The notes below the pieces were generated by a model, which did no database searches, was not told the DNA's origin, and saw nothing but the letters and a program-made list of their open reading frames with translations. A stretch of 64,000 bases of DNA, taken from contig CP085629.1 of assembly GCA_024704175.1 (NCBI GenBank), positions 3,844,001-3,908,000 on the forward strand, given 5' to 3'. How positions within the stretch are numbered: position 1 is the first letter of the stretch; the number at the start of each line of letters is the position of its first letter. The DNA comes from Paenibacillus sp. P25. Its GTDB lineage: Bacteria > Bacillota > Bacilli > Paenibacillales > NBRC-103111. A program made the position numbers and the translations under genes. This document shows, piece by piece, positions 35,920 through 45,869 of this stretch.

Positions 35920-36537
35920 ATGATCCGGAGGCTGCAAAAGGACCGTTTTCTCCTCAGCTCTCCGAGCAGTTGCACAACTGGCGACGGACCGACCTTCCCT
36001 TCGCCCGGCTGGAATCCTTTGTATCCCGGCTCGCGGAAGCCTTCGAATCGGCCGCTGACCGAGTTTAGGGACCACATGAACTGGGGGATGACGGAGCAGT
36101 TTCGGAGCTTATTCCTTGAGCCCGGCTACCCGGACTTCTGCTCCCGGCTTCTAACCCTTTCCGGCGAATTCCTCGAGCTTCTGCAAACGAGCAACAAGAA
36201 AAGCGGCGGCGAGCTGTTTATGAAAATCGACGAGCATCTGAGGACGAATCTGTATGCGCAGGTAACCATGAACGAGCTTACCTCCAAATTCCATGTCAGC
36301 TCCTCCTACATCAGCCGCATCGTCAAGAAATATTCGCAAAGCACATTCGTCCACTACTACCTGGATTTGAAAATCCGCGAGGCCCGGCGGCTGATGGAGA
36401 CAAATCCGGAGATGAAAATCAAAGAGATCTCGGACGCGCTGTGCTTCCACGATCAGCATTACTTCTCCAAGGTGTTCAAGGAATTTACCGGCTGCAGTCC
36501 ATCCGAACACAAAGCTGCGCTTGCCGGCCGAAAATAG
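35920..36537 (+). pseudogene. Truncated AraC/YesN-type response regulator, C-terminal half
   Basis: Only the linker and DNA-binding part remain: KIDEHLRTNLYAQVTMNELTSKFHVSSSYISRIVKKYSQSTFVHYYLDLKIREARRLM and IKEISDALCFHDQHYFSKVFKEFTGCSPSEHK form the two AraC helix-turn-helix units. Upstream residues in an adjoining frame (LHNWRRTDLPFARLESFVSRLAEAFES) are typical of YesN middle regions, with a frame change near 36066. There is no receiver domain and no start, and it abuts the truncated permease head-on. Confidence 0.75.
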
Positions 36538-36551
36538 AAAGGATGATCCAT

Positions 36552-37204
36552 ATGAACAACCCGAAAGCATTATTAAGAAGCTTAAAATCTTTGTCCGGCC
36601 CTTTTCCTCCATTCGATGTAAGCCTGCTTCCGAAAAGCCCGGGAGAATTGTTCCTGGAGTGGCTGAACCTGGCGGTGGAGAACGATGTGAAAGAGCCTCA
36701 TGCGATGACGCTTTCTACGGTGGATGCGGACGGCTGCCCGGATGCCCGCGTATTGATACTCAAGAATGTGGAGGGCGATACCTTTTACTTCGCTTCCAGC
36801 TTCGAGAGCCGGAAGGGCCGTCAGTTGAAACGGAACCCGAAAGCGGCGCTGACCTTCTACTGGCCTCAGCTGGGGAGGCAGATCCGTTTACGGGGGACGG
36901 TCCGGGATATGGGCGATGAGGCCGGGGTCGCCGATTTCCGGCGGCGGTCGGCGGAAGCACGTGCCGTAGCGTTAACGGGAAATCAGAGCCGGGAGCTTGT
37001 AAGGGAGGAGGAGCTGGAGCATTCCCTTGCGGAGCAGAGAGAGAGGATCGGCCGAAATCCGGATCTGATCACCTCCAATTGGAGGCTGTACGGGATGAAC
37101 GTAGAAGACGCGGAATTCTGGCAGGGGATCCAGGCCGGAAGCATACCCGGATTCAATATTACCGGAGCGAAGGGAATTGGAAGCATCGCAGGCTCTGGCC
37201 TTGA
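36552..37204 (+). CDS. Pyridoxamine 5'-phosphate oxidase-like protein (PdxH), one frame break
   Basis: FMN enzyme of the PdxH family, which oxidises pyridoxine or pyridoxamine phosphate to PLP. ATG 36552 lies 9 bp after AAAGG. It has AVENDVKEPHAMTLSTVDADGCPDARVLILKNVEGDTFYFAS (FMN and phosphate site), KGRQLKRNPKAALTFYWPQLGRQIRLRGTV and the C-terminal substrate motif. In the raw frame the end diverges after EFWQG; adding one G to the run 37124-37127 gives EFWQGDPGRKHTRIQYYR ending LWP, the exact PdxH terminus with its RxH motif, and a stop at 37202-37204. About 217 residues. Confidence 0.88.
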
Positions 37205-37252
37205 GCATCCTTGTTTCCGGTTCTTTATTTTTAAAAAATGGAGGACGATCCC

Positions 37253-38011
37253 ATGAAAATAGCCGCGCTTTACGATATCCACGGAAATTTGCCGGCGCTT
37301 CAAGCGGTGATGGCCGAGCTCGATCAAATCCGGCCGGATTTAATCGTCATCGGTGGAGATATTGCAGCCGGTCCCATGCCGGTTCGGACGCTAGAGCGTC
37401 TCTTCCAACTGAACTATCCAATCAAGTTCATACGCGGAAATAATGACCGGGAAGTGGTCATGGCCTATGACGGAATACCTCTTCGCCCGGATCTGTCGGA
37501 CAAAGCCCGCGAGAAGCTGGAATGGGTGGCTCAACAATTGAATCGATCTCATCGCGATTTTCTCGCCGATTTACCTGAGTATGTAATACAATCCTTCGAT
37601 GATTCCGAAAGAGACATTCTGTTTTGCCATGCCACACCGACAAGTGACGAAGAAATCTTTACTCCAATTACACCAAAGGAACGGTTGGGGGAAATATTTC
37701 ATGGAGTTGTTCAGCCGTATGTAGTCTGCGGGCATACGCATATTCAATTTGAATTGCAGCTGGACGGAATTCGAATTATCAATGCGGGAAGTGTCGGCAT
37801 GCCGTTCGCTGAGCGGCCGGGTGCTTATTGGCTTCTCATCACTCCCGACGGGTTCGAGTTTAAATGCACGTTGTACGATCTGGAAAGCGCCGCGAGCGAG
37901 ATTAGGGCCACTCAAGATCCGCAAGCCCATGATTTTGCCGAGAAAAATGTATTGACCGTACCCGCGCCGGTTCAAGCCATGGAAATGTTAGAGCGTCTGA
38001 GAGCCAAATAA
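37253..38011 (+). CDS. Metallophosphoesterase (YfcE/calcineurin-like)
   Basis: Cytosolic phosphodiesterase-type enzyme of 252 residues. Motif blocks: YDIHGNLPAL (the first D of the usual DxHGN), VIGGDIAAGPMP (GDxx), FIRGNNDREVV (GNxD/N), ILFCHATPTSDEE (His) and VCGHTHIQFELQLDGIRIINAGSVGMP (GHTH). These bind two divalent metals. The natural substrate in this subfamily is unclear. GGAGG precedes ATG 37253. Confidence 0.9.
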   Translation: MKIAALYDIHGNLPALQAVMAELDQIRPDLIVIGGDIAAGPMPVRTLERLFQLNYPIKFIRGNNDREVVMAYDGIPLRPDLSDKAREKLEWVAQQLNRSHRDFLADLPEYVIQSFDDSERDILFCHATPTSDEEIFTPITPKERLGEIFHGVVQPYVVCGHTHIQFELQLDGIRIINAGSVGMPFAERPGAYWLLITPDGFEFKCTLYDLESAASEIRATQDPQAHDFAEKNVLTVPAPVQAMEMLERLRAK

Positions 38012-38053
38012 GGCGGACAAAAGTTAACCCCGCTGAAACCATAAGGAGGTCGT

Positions 38054-38863
38054 ATGAACTTGATGATGATGGATAACAACCGATTGCGCGAGTCATTTGA
38101 ACAAGCCGCGGCGATTTATCAGCAGGCACGTCCGGATTACCCGGAACCTTTGTTCGAAGATTTAATCCGTGCGGCAAATTTGAATCCGGGTGATCGTTTG
38201 TTGGAAATCGGCTGCGCTACAGGAAAAGCCACTCTCCCGTTAGCCAAGCGCGGATTTGCGATCACGTGCGTGGAACTTGGCGCTGAGCTTGCCGCCGTTG
38301 CCCGTCATAACCTTGCTGGAATGGACGTGAACATTATCCATGGGGGCTTCGAAGACTGGCGACCGGAGGAGGACAATGGGTTTGATCTGGTATTCGCCGC
38401 AACGGCCTGGAAATGGGTTGACCCCGAAGTTCGGTACAAGAAGGCGTGGCAGGTCCTTCGTCCCGGCGGTCACCTGGCCTTTTGGAACGCAGAACACGTT
38501 TTTCCAGCCGGCGGAGACCCGTTCTTCCAAGAAATTCAAAACGTTTACTATGAGATCGGCGAAGGTAAACCGGCAGATAAGAACGAGTGGCCCGGGCCAG
38601 GGGAGCTTAACGAACAGAGAGATGAGATTGAACAGAGCGGCCTGTTTGAGACGGTTCACATTCAGCACTTCGATTGGGAGCGCATTTATCAAGTAGAAGA
38701 GTATATTCAACTCCTCGAAACCTTCTCGGGACACATCCTGATGGAGAAACGGAAACGCGATAAGCTCTTCCGCGAAATCCGGGTTCGACTGAATGGACGT
38801 CCCGATCTGCCGGTTCGCCGCCACTGGGGCGCCGTTCTTCATGTTGCCCGCCGAAAAGATTGA
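38054..38863 (+). CDS. Class I SAM-dependent methyltransferase
   Basis: 269 residues behind AAGGAGG. AIYQQARPDYPEPLFEDLI is the usual N-terminal substrate segment, motif I is LLEIGCATGKATLPLAKRG, followed by ITCVELGAELAAVAR, DLVFAATAWKWVDP and VLRPGGHLAFWNAEH. It resembles the UbiE/YcgJ-like trans-aconitate-type group found next to housekeeping genes; substrate unknown. Confidence 0.85.
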   Translation: MNLMMMDNNRLRESFEQAAAIYQQARPDYPEPLFEDLIRAANLNPGDRLLEIGCATGKATLPLAKRGFAITCVELGAELAAVARHNLAGMDVNIIHGGFEDWRPEEDNGFDLVFAATAWKWVDPEVRYKKAWQVLRPGGHLAFWNAEHVFPAGGDPFFQEIQNVYYEIGEGKPADKNEWPGPGELNEQRDEIEQSGLFETVHIQHFDWERIYQVEEYIQLLETFSGHILMEKRKRDKLFREIRVRLNGRPDLPVRRHWGAVLHVARRKD

Positions 38864-38879
38864 CCACGGAGATATGTTT

Positions 38880-38930
38880 GAAAAGCAGACCAAGACGGAA
38901 TGGTTCCCGTTTTGGTCTGCTTTTCGGTTG
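38880..38930. terminator. Strong bidirectional terminator
   Basis: Perfect 14-bp arms GAAAAGCAGACCAA (38880-38893) / TTGGTCTGCTTTTC (38912-38925) extended inward by ACGG/CCGT. A and T runs at the stem base suit both the plus-strand methyltransferase and the minus-strand alpha-galactosidase, which converge here. Confidence 0.9.
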
Positions 38931-38974
38931 GCTGCTCTGACAAAAAGACGTGGAGCCGCTCAGGCCGGCACCGG

Positions 38975-41165
38975 TTAACTCTCCGCCGTGAGCCTAAAGC
39001 ATACGCTGGTGTAATCTTTATGGGGCAGTGCAAGCGGCAGTCCGATTTGCACGAGACGGTCCCCGCGGTAGCAGTCCCCGAATCCGCTGACCCGGTAATT
39101 GCAATTCAGGTCCAGCCCCCGCAGCTTCAGCCTGCGCAGCGGCCCGTTCGGCTCGGCCAGCACCCGGAAATAAAACACAATGGCCTCCTTCCGGTCGTCC
39201 GAAACGAACATCCATGCCGTTTCATTGCCCTCGAACGGGCTCTTCAAGCGGTAGAAATCCCCTGTTTGGACGAGCCCGCGGATATCCTTATAGAACGCCA
39301 CCTGCTCCTTAACGATCGACTTCTCTTCCGGCGATAGCTTCGTCAGATCCAGCTCGTAGCCGAAATTGCCGGACATGGCTGTGTCCCCTCTCGTCGTGAG
39401 CGGCGTGATCCGGCCTACCTGATGATTCGGCACGGCGGAAACGTGCGCCCCCATGGAGCTGATCGGATAAACGAGACTGGTACCGTACTGAATTTTAAGC
39501 CGTTCCACGGCATCCGTATCGTCGCTGGTCCAGGTCTGCGGCATGTAATACAGCATTCCCGGGTCGAAGCGGCCCCCGCCGCCCGAGCAGCTTTCGAACA
39601 AAATATGCGGAAACGCCCGGGTCAGCTTATCCATTAAGTCGTACAAACCGAGGATATAGCGGTGCGCCGTCTCGGTCTGTCGTTCGGGCGCCAGCAAGGC
39701 GGAGCCGATTTCCGTCATATTGCGGTTCATGTCCCATTTGACATAAGCAACGGGTACCGTACGGAAAATGTCGCTTAACGCTTCGTAGAGATAGGTCCTC
39801 ACATCCTCCCTCGACATATCGAGGATCAGCTGGTTGCGCGCTTCGGTCCGGCGGCGGTTCGGGACATGCAGGCACCAGTCCGGATGACGGCGGTACAGAT
39901 CGCTGTCCGGCGATACCATCTCCGGCTCCACCCAGAGTCCGAACTGCAGCCCCAGCCGATTGACGCGCGCCGCCAAATCATCGAGCCCGTCCGGAAGCTT
40001 GCCGCGGTCTACCGTCCAATCCCCGAGGGAGCTCGTATCGCTGTCCCGTTTGCCGAACCAGCCGTCATCCAGCACGAACAGCTCGATTCCGAGCTCGGCC
40101 GCCTCCCTCGCGATCGCTTCGATTTTACCGGCGTTGAAGTCAAAATAGGTCGCTTCCCAGTTGTTGATCAGAATAGGCCGTTCCTTGTCGCGGTGCACTC
40201 CCCGGCATAAGCGGGTACGGTACAGCCGGTGATAGGTCCGCGACATGCCTCCCAGGCCTTCGGAGGAGTAGACCAAGACCGCCTCGGGCGTCTGGAACGA
40301 TTCGCCGGGAGCGAGCAGCCAGCCGAAATCGAACGGATTGATGCCGATGGATACCCGGGTCGTGCCGAACTGATCCACCTCGGTCTCCGCGGCAAAATTG
40401 CCGCTGTACACCAGGCTGAACCCGTATACCTCCCCTGCTCTTCATCCGCCGCAGGCTTCAGCAGCGCCATGAACGGGTTCATCTGATGGTCGCTCGAGCC
40501 TCTCCGGCTTTCGATCCGGACGGAGCCCGGAGCGAGGGGCCTTCTCTGGATATGCCGCTCCCTGACCCACGAGCCGGATAAGTACAAGCAGTCGTATTCG
40601 CTGCCGAAAAAGTCCACGCTCGCGCTCAGCACCCGGTTCAGCCGCAAAGCTTGCTCCCCTGATTCACAAAGCGTACGGAGCGCGCGATCGCGTTGTGCTC
40701 CTCGAATACCGTATAGCTGAGAATGACGCTCAGCCCGGAATACGGGTCGGACAGCTCGAGCTCCAGCGTCTGCGCCTCCCCTTCGCTCTCCGTATACACG
40801 GCGGGCAGCCCTTCCAGCGGAAGCTTGCCGCTGAAGATACGGTGGGACCGGTAAGTCAGCTCCGTGATCCGGTCGCCGTCCTCCAGCTGAACCTGGTAGG
40901 CCGGATGGCGGAAATCGCTTGTCCCGTATTGGGGGTATTCCTGGGGCAGCGTGTCGAGTGAAATTTTTTTATCCTCGGGAAGCGGATTGGGACTGAACGA
41001 ACAGCGCTCCTCGAACATCAGCAGATCGTTTAAATTCCCGTCCGGGTGCAGCTTAGGCCCCCAGTAGGCATGCGCGGGATATCCGTGCACCAATTGGATG
41101 ATATAGCTCATATCCTTGGACTGCAGATGAAACTGCCGCCCTTCTTCCCTGTAATAAATCGCCAT
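38975..41165 (-). CDS. GH36 alpha-galactosidase, two frame breaks
   Basis: Retaining alpha-galactosidase acting on raffinose-type oligosaccharides and galactomannan side chains. ATG 41165 follows AAGGAG; corrected length is about 730 residues, standard for tetrameric GH36 enzymes. An N-terminal beta-sandwich (HGYPAHAYWGPKLHPDGNLNDLL) leads to the barrel: LFVLDDGWFGKRDSDTSSLGDW, GLWVEPEMVSPDSDLYRRHPDW, the nucleophile Asp in AYVKWDMNR, SCSGGGGRFDPGMLYYMPQ and the acid/base Asp in TSDDTDAVERL. Frame changes lie near 40640 and 40430. No signal peptide, so intracellular. It is downstream of a LacI regulator that probably controls it. Confidence 0.92.
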
Positions 41166-41234
41166 GATTCCCGCTCCTTCTATTCTTTCTCGATTTGCAA
41201 AGAATGCGCTTTCCTGTAACCAAATACAGAATGA

Positions 41235-41279
41235 TCAGCCCGTCTGGTTGTTCAGCCCAAGCCCCGTTGGACTTATCAC
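41235..41279 (-). CDS. Possible 14-residue leader peptide with full-strength Shine-Dalgarno
   Basis: Between the LacI and alpha-galactosidase genes the minus strand reads GAGGAGGTGATCT, close to the complete anti-16S match, 6 bp before GTG 41279. The frame encodes MISPTGLGLNNQTG and stops at 41235. Such a strong site before so short a frame may mark a leader peptide or a translation-coupling element for the gene downstream. No terminator-antiterminator pair was evident. Confidence 0.35.
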   Translation of the reverse strand: MISPTGLGLNNQTG

Positions 41280-41305
41280 AGATCACCTCCTCAAAGATTC
41301 AGGGA

Positions 41306-42352
<1,047 letters not shown>

Positions 42353-42503
42353 CTATATTTAGTTAATTTATTTACTTAACAACAAAATCATATTAACAAG
42401 AGAATCCGCCATTTGCAACCCCTTTCAAGCGACTATTCTCGCAATTTACTTCGAAATCGATTATATTTTAGTAAACTTCCATCCCCGCACCCTTAGCCAA
42501 ACG

Positions 42504-42531
42504 CAAAAAAAGGAGAGATTTTCATCTCCCC
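42504..42531 (-). terminator. Terminator after the oligogalacturonate lyase gene
   Basis: Small hairpin GAGAT/ATCTC within GGAGAGATTTTCATCTCC, followed on the minus strand by TTTTTTTGCG, about 20 bp past the stop at 42549. Confidence 0.65.
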
Positions 42532-42548
42532 CAGTGATTGGAACCATG

Positions 42549-43692
42549 TTAATTGGGTATGCTGAGCAAAGGCAGCACGGCAAAGTCCTCGGGCACGTTC
42601 ACGAGATACAAGTTGCCGTACCCGTTCTTATCGCTCGTGAACAGCACGCGCCGGCCGTTCGCGTCAAATCGCGGATGCGCATGCACCTTCTGCGAATGAA
42701 AGCTGCGCCGCAGCTCGCAAAGCACCCGCGGCCCTTCAAAATTGCCGTTCAGCTTGCGCCAGATGGATAGCGTCTTCACTGCACCTTTGCCGTCCACGAT
42801 ATACTGTCCGAGGCCGTCCGAATAGGCATGCCACGTATCGAAGCCGAATTCGGTTTCTTCGAGTCCCGTATTGTCGTACCGGATGCTGCCGAAGAAATTC
42901 GTCCCGTTCGTGCGGAAGCCGTGATAGCCGATCGTCACCCCGTCAGGGTAAAAAATTCATGCCCGATCTTCTCACCCGGTTCGAGCCGTTCGCGGATTTT
43001 CCATGCGTCGCCGGTGCGCAGATCGAGTCCCCAGATCCGGTGATCGACCAAATGCCACGGCCCCTCATGGCAAAACGTAAGCGACCATGGCTCCTTAGGG
43101 GACGCATTGATATGCGTGATGAACTTATTCGCTTCATATACCGTTTCCGCTTCGCCCTTCGCGGTATCGATGCGCACAATCCTGCTGTGAGGAGCCGCCT
43201 CCATCAGCTCCCGGTGGCCGACATAGCCGTTGCCGAGATCCAGTCGGATCCGGTGCGACAAGTCTTCCTGGACGCAGGTAAGCACATGCCGGCCGTCGGC
43301 GCAGGCGCTGACATTGCCGAGATGATACCCCGGAGGCGCTTCATACACGAGTTCTTCGTCATAATGAGTCAGATCGAGGCGGATGAGTGCCGTCCCAGCT
43401 TGACGAAGGCCGCGCTCCCGTCCGGAAGCAGGCAGGCGTCGAGATGATCGTTCTCCGCGTAATCCGTCAGCTGCGTCATGATCCCGCTCTCCACGTGCAT
43501 GCTGTACAGATTCGTGCTGTTGCCGCGGTCCGAGACGAAGAGCGACCGGCGCTCCCCGTCATACCAGCCGCTTTCCGTAAAATACAAATGATGGCTGTGC
43601 GCTTTGTAATCCGTCAACTGCGTCACTTCAAGCCCCGTGAACCGGTCCTCATATGCTTTTCGTTCCGAGGGCCATTCTTTCCCCTTCGCCAT
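42549..43692 (-). CDS. Oligogalacturonate lyase family beta-propeller (PL22), two frame breaks
   Basis: Cytoplasmic lyase converting unsaturated oligogalacturonates from pectin to 5-keto-4-deoxyuronate. ATG 43692 follows GGAGG. The N-terminus KGKEWPSERKAYEDRFTG, the His pair in KAHSHHLYFTESGWYDGERRSLFVSDR and the block FCHEGPWHLVDHRIWGLD are characteristic of this seven-bladed propeller family, where histidines coordinate the catalytic metal. Frame changes near 43370 and 42940; joined length about 382 residues, as expected. Last gene of the operon that starts at 51808. Confidence 0.88.
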
Positions 43693-43773
43693 GCTGCCCG
43701 CCTCCTGCCATTTGTTCAAAGCTGTAGCCTTCTCCAAGCCATGCCGCCGTAACGGACGGATCCGTCCGCCTGC

Positions 43774-45867
43774 CTACAGCCAAGGCTTCAGTCCTTCCCA
43801 TTTCACGTTCCAGTTGCCGTCCTGCGGGAATCCGGGACTCATAGTCTGCGGTCCGCCTTCCCAACCCGCCGCCATCAAGGCCACAGCCGTCAGTAGACCG
43901 CCGTTCCCCGGCAGGTACGCGGACAGCCCGGGGCGCTGGTAATTGTGCCCGTTCGTCAGGTAAGTGTTCTTGGCTGCATCCATCAGCAGAAAATCGACTG
44001 CCAGATCCGGTTCGCCGAGCCGGGCCGCCGTCATGGCGCACATCGGGAAGTCCCATCCCCAGGCGGAGCCCCACTTCCACACTTCCTTGACCTTCAGCAG
44101 CGTATTCAGCATGACCCCGCGGTCGATCATGGTTCCAGGCAGGATGCCCAACGCACCGAGCATCGAGGGATGGTCGTGATTTTTAGCGGTAAACGTATCC
44201 GGGCACAGCTCGTGAGCAAGGTACACCCCTTCAGCCTGCGGCGGCTTCGCCATCGCTCCCTCCACCTCCGCCCACTTCGGATCGGGCGTATCCCCAAGGC
44301 GTTCCGCCCAGCGCACTGCAATCTCAAGGCCGTACTTCCAATACTCGAGCTCGTACGGCGGATTTTTGCTGCCTGCCAGCGGATGGCATTCCTGGGCCGG
44401 AATGAGTGGAGGCCCCAGATCGTAAGCCTGTTTCGTCTCATCCCAATGAGCGAACGAAACCATGAACGCCGCGGACTCATACACGATATCGCGGAACCGC
44501 TCCAGCATCTCCCGCGTCGGCTCGGCCTTGTAGCAAAGCTCCGCGAGCGCGATCGGGTGCGGTCGCTGCCAGATTAACCCAGGCGCGACAGCCGAGGGGC
44601 AGGGCTTGCCTTCGAAATCGACCATCTTGGGCCATCGCGCACCTTCATACCCTTGAGACTGTGCCAAAGTGCGTGCCACAGGAAGGATGCGGGTATACCA
44701 ATCCATGCTCTTCAGCAGAATGCTCTCCCGCCCCCACAGGGGAAAGTGCGAGGCATGCCACCAATGCATCTCCAGATGGGCCTTGCCGAACCAGCTGTTA
44801 TACATCAGCCCCGTCTCCTGCGGCGGCAGGGAGCCTCCGCTGTGCATCGCGCACAGGAACTGCGACAGCACGACGCGCCGCTCCAGCTCATAAGCGCGCG
44901 GATCGGAGCTGCCCGAGAAGTCGATTGCCGCTCCGCTGAGCCAAAACTTCTCCCAATGAAGCGAGCTTGCGTCCAGGATCTCGTCCACCTCTGCCGCCTG
45001 CGGCGATTTCGGGGCGAAGCCGATGGAAAGCTCAAGCGATCGTCCCTGACCTGCCGGCGGAAAGAGCGTAAACTCATGGGCTCCCGTCTGTTCAAGCCGG
45101 CCGGCGCTCCAGGACAGGCGCACCTCATACGAATCTTCATCCATCGAACGTACCAATAACGCATCGTTAACCCCGGCTTCGCCAAGCTCTGTCCGGTGCC
45201 TGTCATGATTGTACCAGTCCGGGAACACGGACTTCGCCCAGCTCGTATTCGTCATATCCGGTGCCGGAAAACGGACAAACACCTGTAGACGTCCCTGCCG
45301 GATCAGCTCCGACTCCGCTTGAATGCCGATCACATCCAGCAAAGGGTGACACGCGGTCTTGACATGTACCGGCACGCCTTGAACGGTAAAGGCGCTGGTC
45401 AGTATGCCTGTCCAGAGATCGAGCCGCTGGCTGATCTGCGCCACGTCGGTTGCCTCCGCCGTCTCGCCCGATTCCAGCAGAAGCCGGAAGGAAATCCGGC
45501 CCAGCTGCAGGCGATGCGGGTTCATCCGCGACCAGTGATAGGCATCCGCCTTTTCCCCGGGCTTCATCGGATAACCGACCAGCCGGCCGTACGTATCGAA
45601 TAATTGGTATTCGACGTCCTGATCCGTGAATTTCCCGCGTCCGCCCGTATAATGCCACCCCCAGTTCGACTGGGTTCCGAGCGGCACCTCATATTGCTCC
45701 GGGAACGTCTGCAGCCCCGTAACGTCGGCGCTGAAGGCGAATTCGCCGTTGCCCACGGAGAAAGGGGACAAGGGATCCCATTTGTTTAGTTCAGGATTAT
45801 GCCGCTGCACCACTTTTTCCTGTCCATAGCTCCTCCTTAAGCTCTCTTGAACGGCGGACGTCGCCAT
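43774..45867 (-). CDS. Putative (alpha/alpha)6 six-hairpin glycosidase (GH65/GH95-like)
   Basis: Intact 697-residue protein without a signal peptide. An N-terminal beta-sandwich (SPFSVGNGEFAFSADVTGLQTFPEQY) precedes a helical barrel whose centre reads YNSWFGKAHLEMHWWHASHFPLWGRESILLKSMDWY, followed by EGARWPKMVDFEGKPC, LIWQRPHPIALAELCY and a C-terminal KEVWKWGSAWGWDFPMCAMTAARLGEPDLAVDFLL. This domain order is shared by GH65- and GH95-type enzymes, but I cannot assign the family or the catalytic pair with certainty. Candidate acids are the Glu in LEMHWWH and in LWGRES. It begins 3 bp after the regulator stop, next to an oligogalacturonate lyase, so it likely acts on a pectin-derived glycan. Confidence 0.7.
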   Translation of the reverse strand: MATSAVQESLRRSYGQEKVVQRHNPELNKWDPLSPFSVGNGEFAFSADVTGLQTFPEQYEVPLGTQSNWGWHYTGGRGKFTDQDVEYQLFDTYGRLVGYPMKPGEKADAYHWSRMNPHRLQLGRISFRLLLESGETAEATDVAQISQRLDLWTGILTSAFTVQGVPVHVKTACHPLLDVIGIQAESELIRQGRLQVFVRFPAPDMTNTSWAKSVFPDWYNHDRHRTELGEAGVNDALLVRSMDEDSYEVRLSWSAGRLEQTGAHEFTLFPPAGQGRSLELSIGFAPKSPQAAEVDEILDASSLHWEKFWLSGAAIDFSGSSDPRAYELERRVVLSQFLCAMHSGGSLPPQETGLMYNSWFGKAHLEMHWWHASHFPLWGRESILLKSMDWYTRILPVARTLAQSQGYEGARWPKMVDFEGKPCPSAVAPGLIWQRPHPIALAELCYKAEPTREMLERFRDIVYESAAFMVSFAHWDETKQAYDLGPPLIPAQECHPLAGSKNPPYELEYWKYGLEIAVRWAERLGDTPDPKWAEVEGAMAKPPQAEGVYLAHELCPDTFTAKNHDHPSMLGALGILPGTMIDRGVMLNTLLKVKEVWKWGSAWGWDFPMCAMTAARLGEPDLAVDFLLMDAAKNTYLTNGHNYQRPGLSAYLPGNGGLLTAVALMAAGWEGGPQTMSPGFPQDGNWNVKWEGLKPWL

Positions 45868-45869
45868 AC

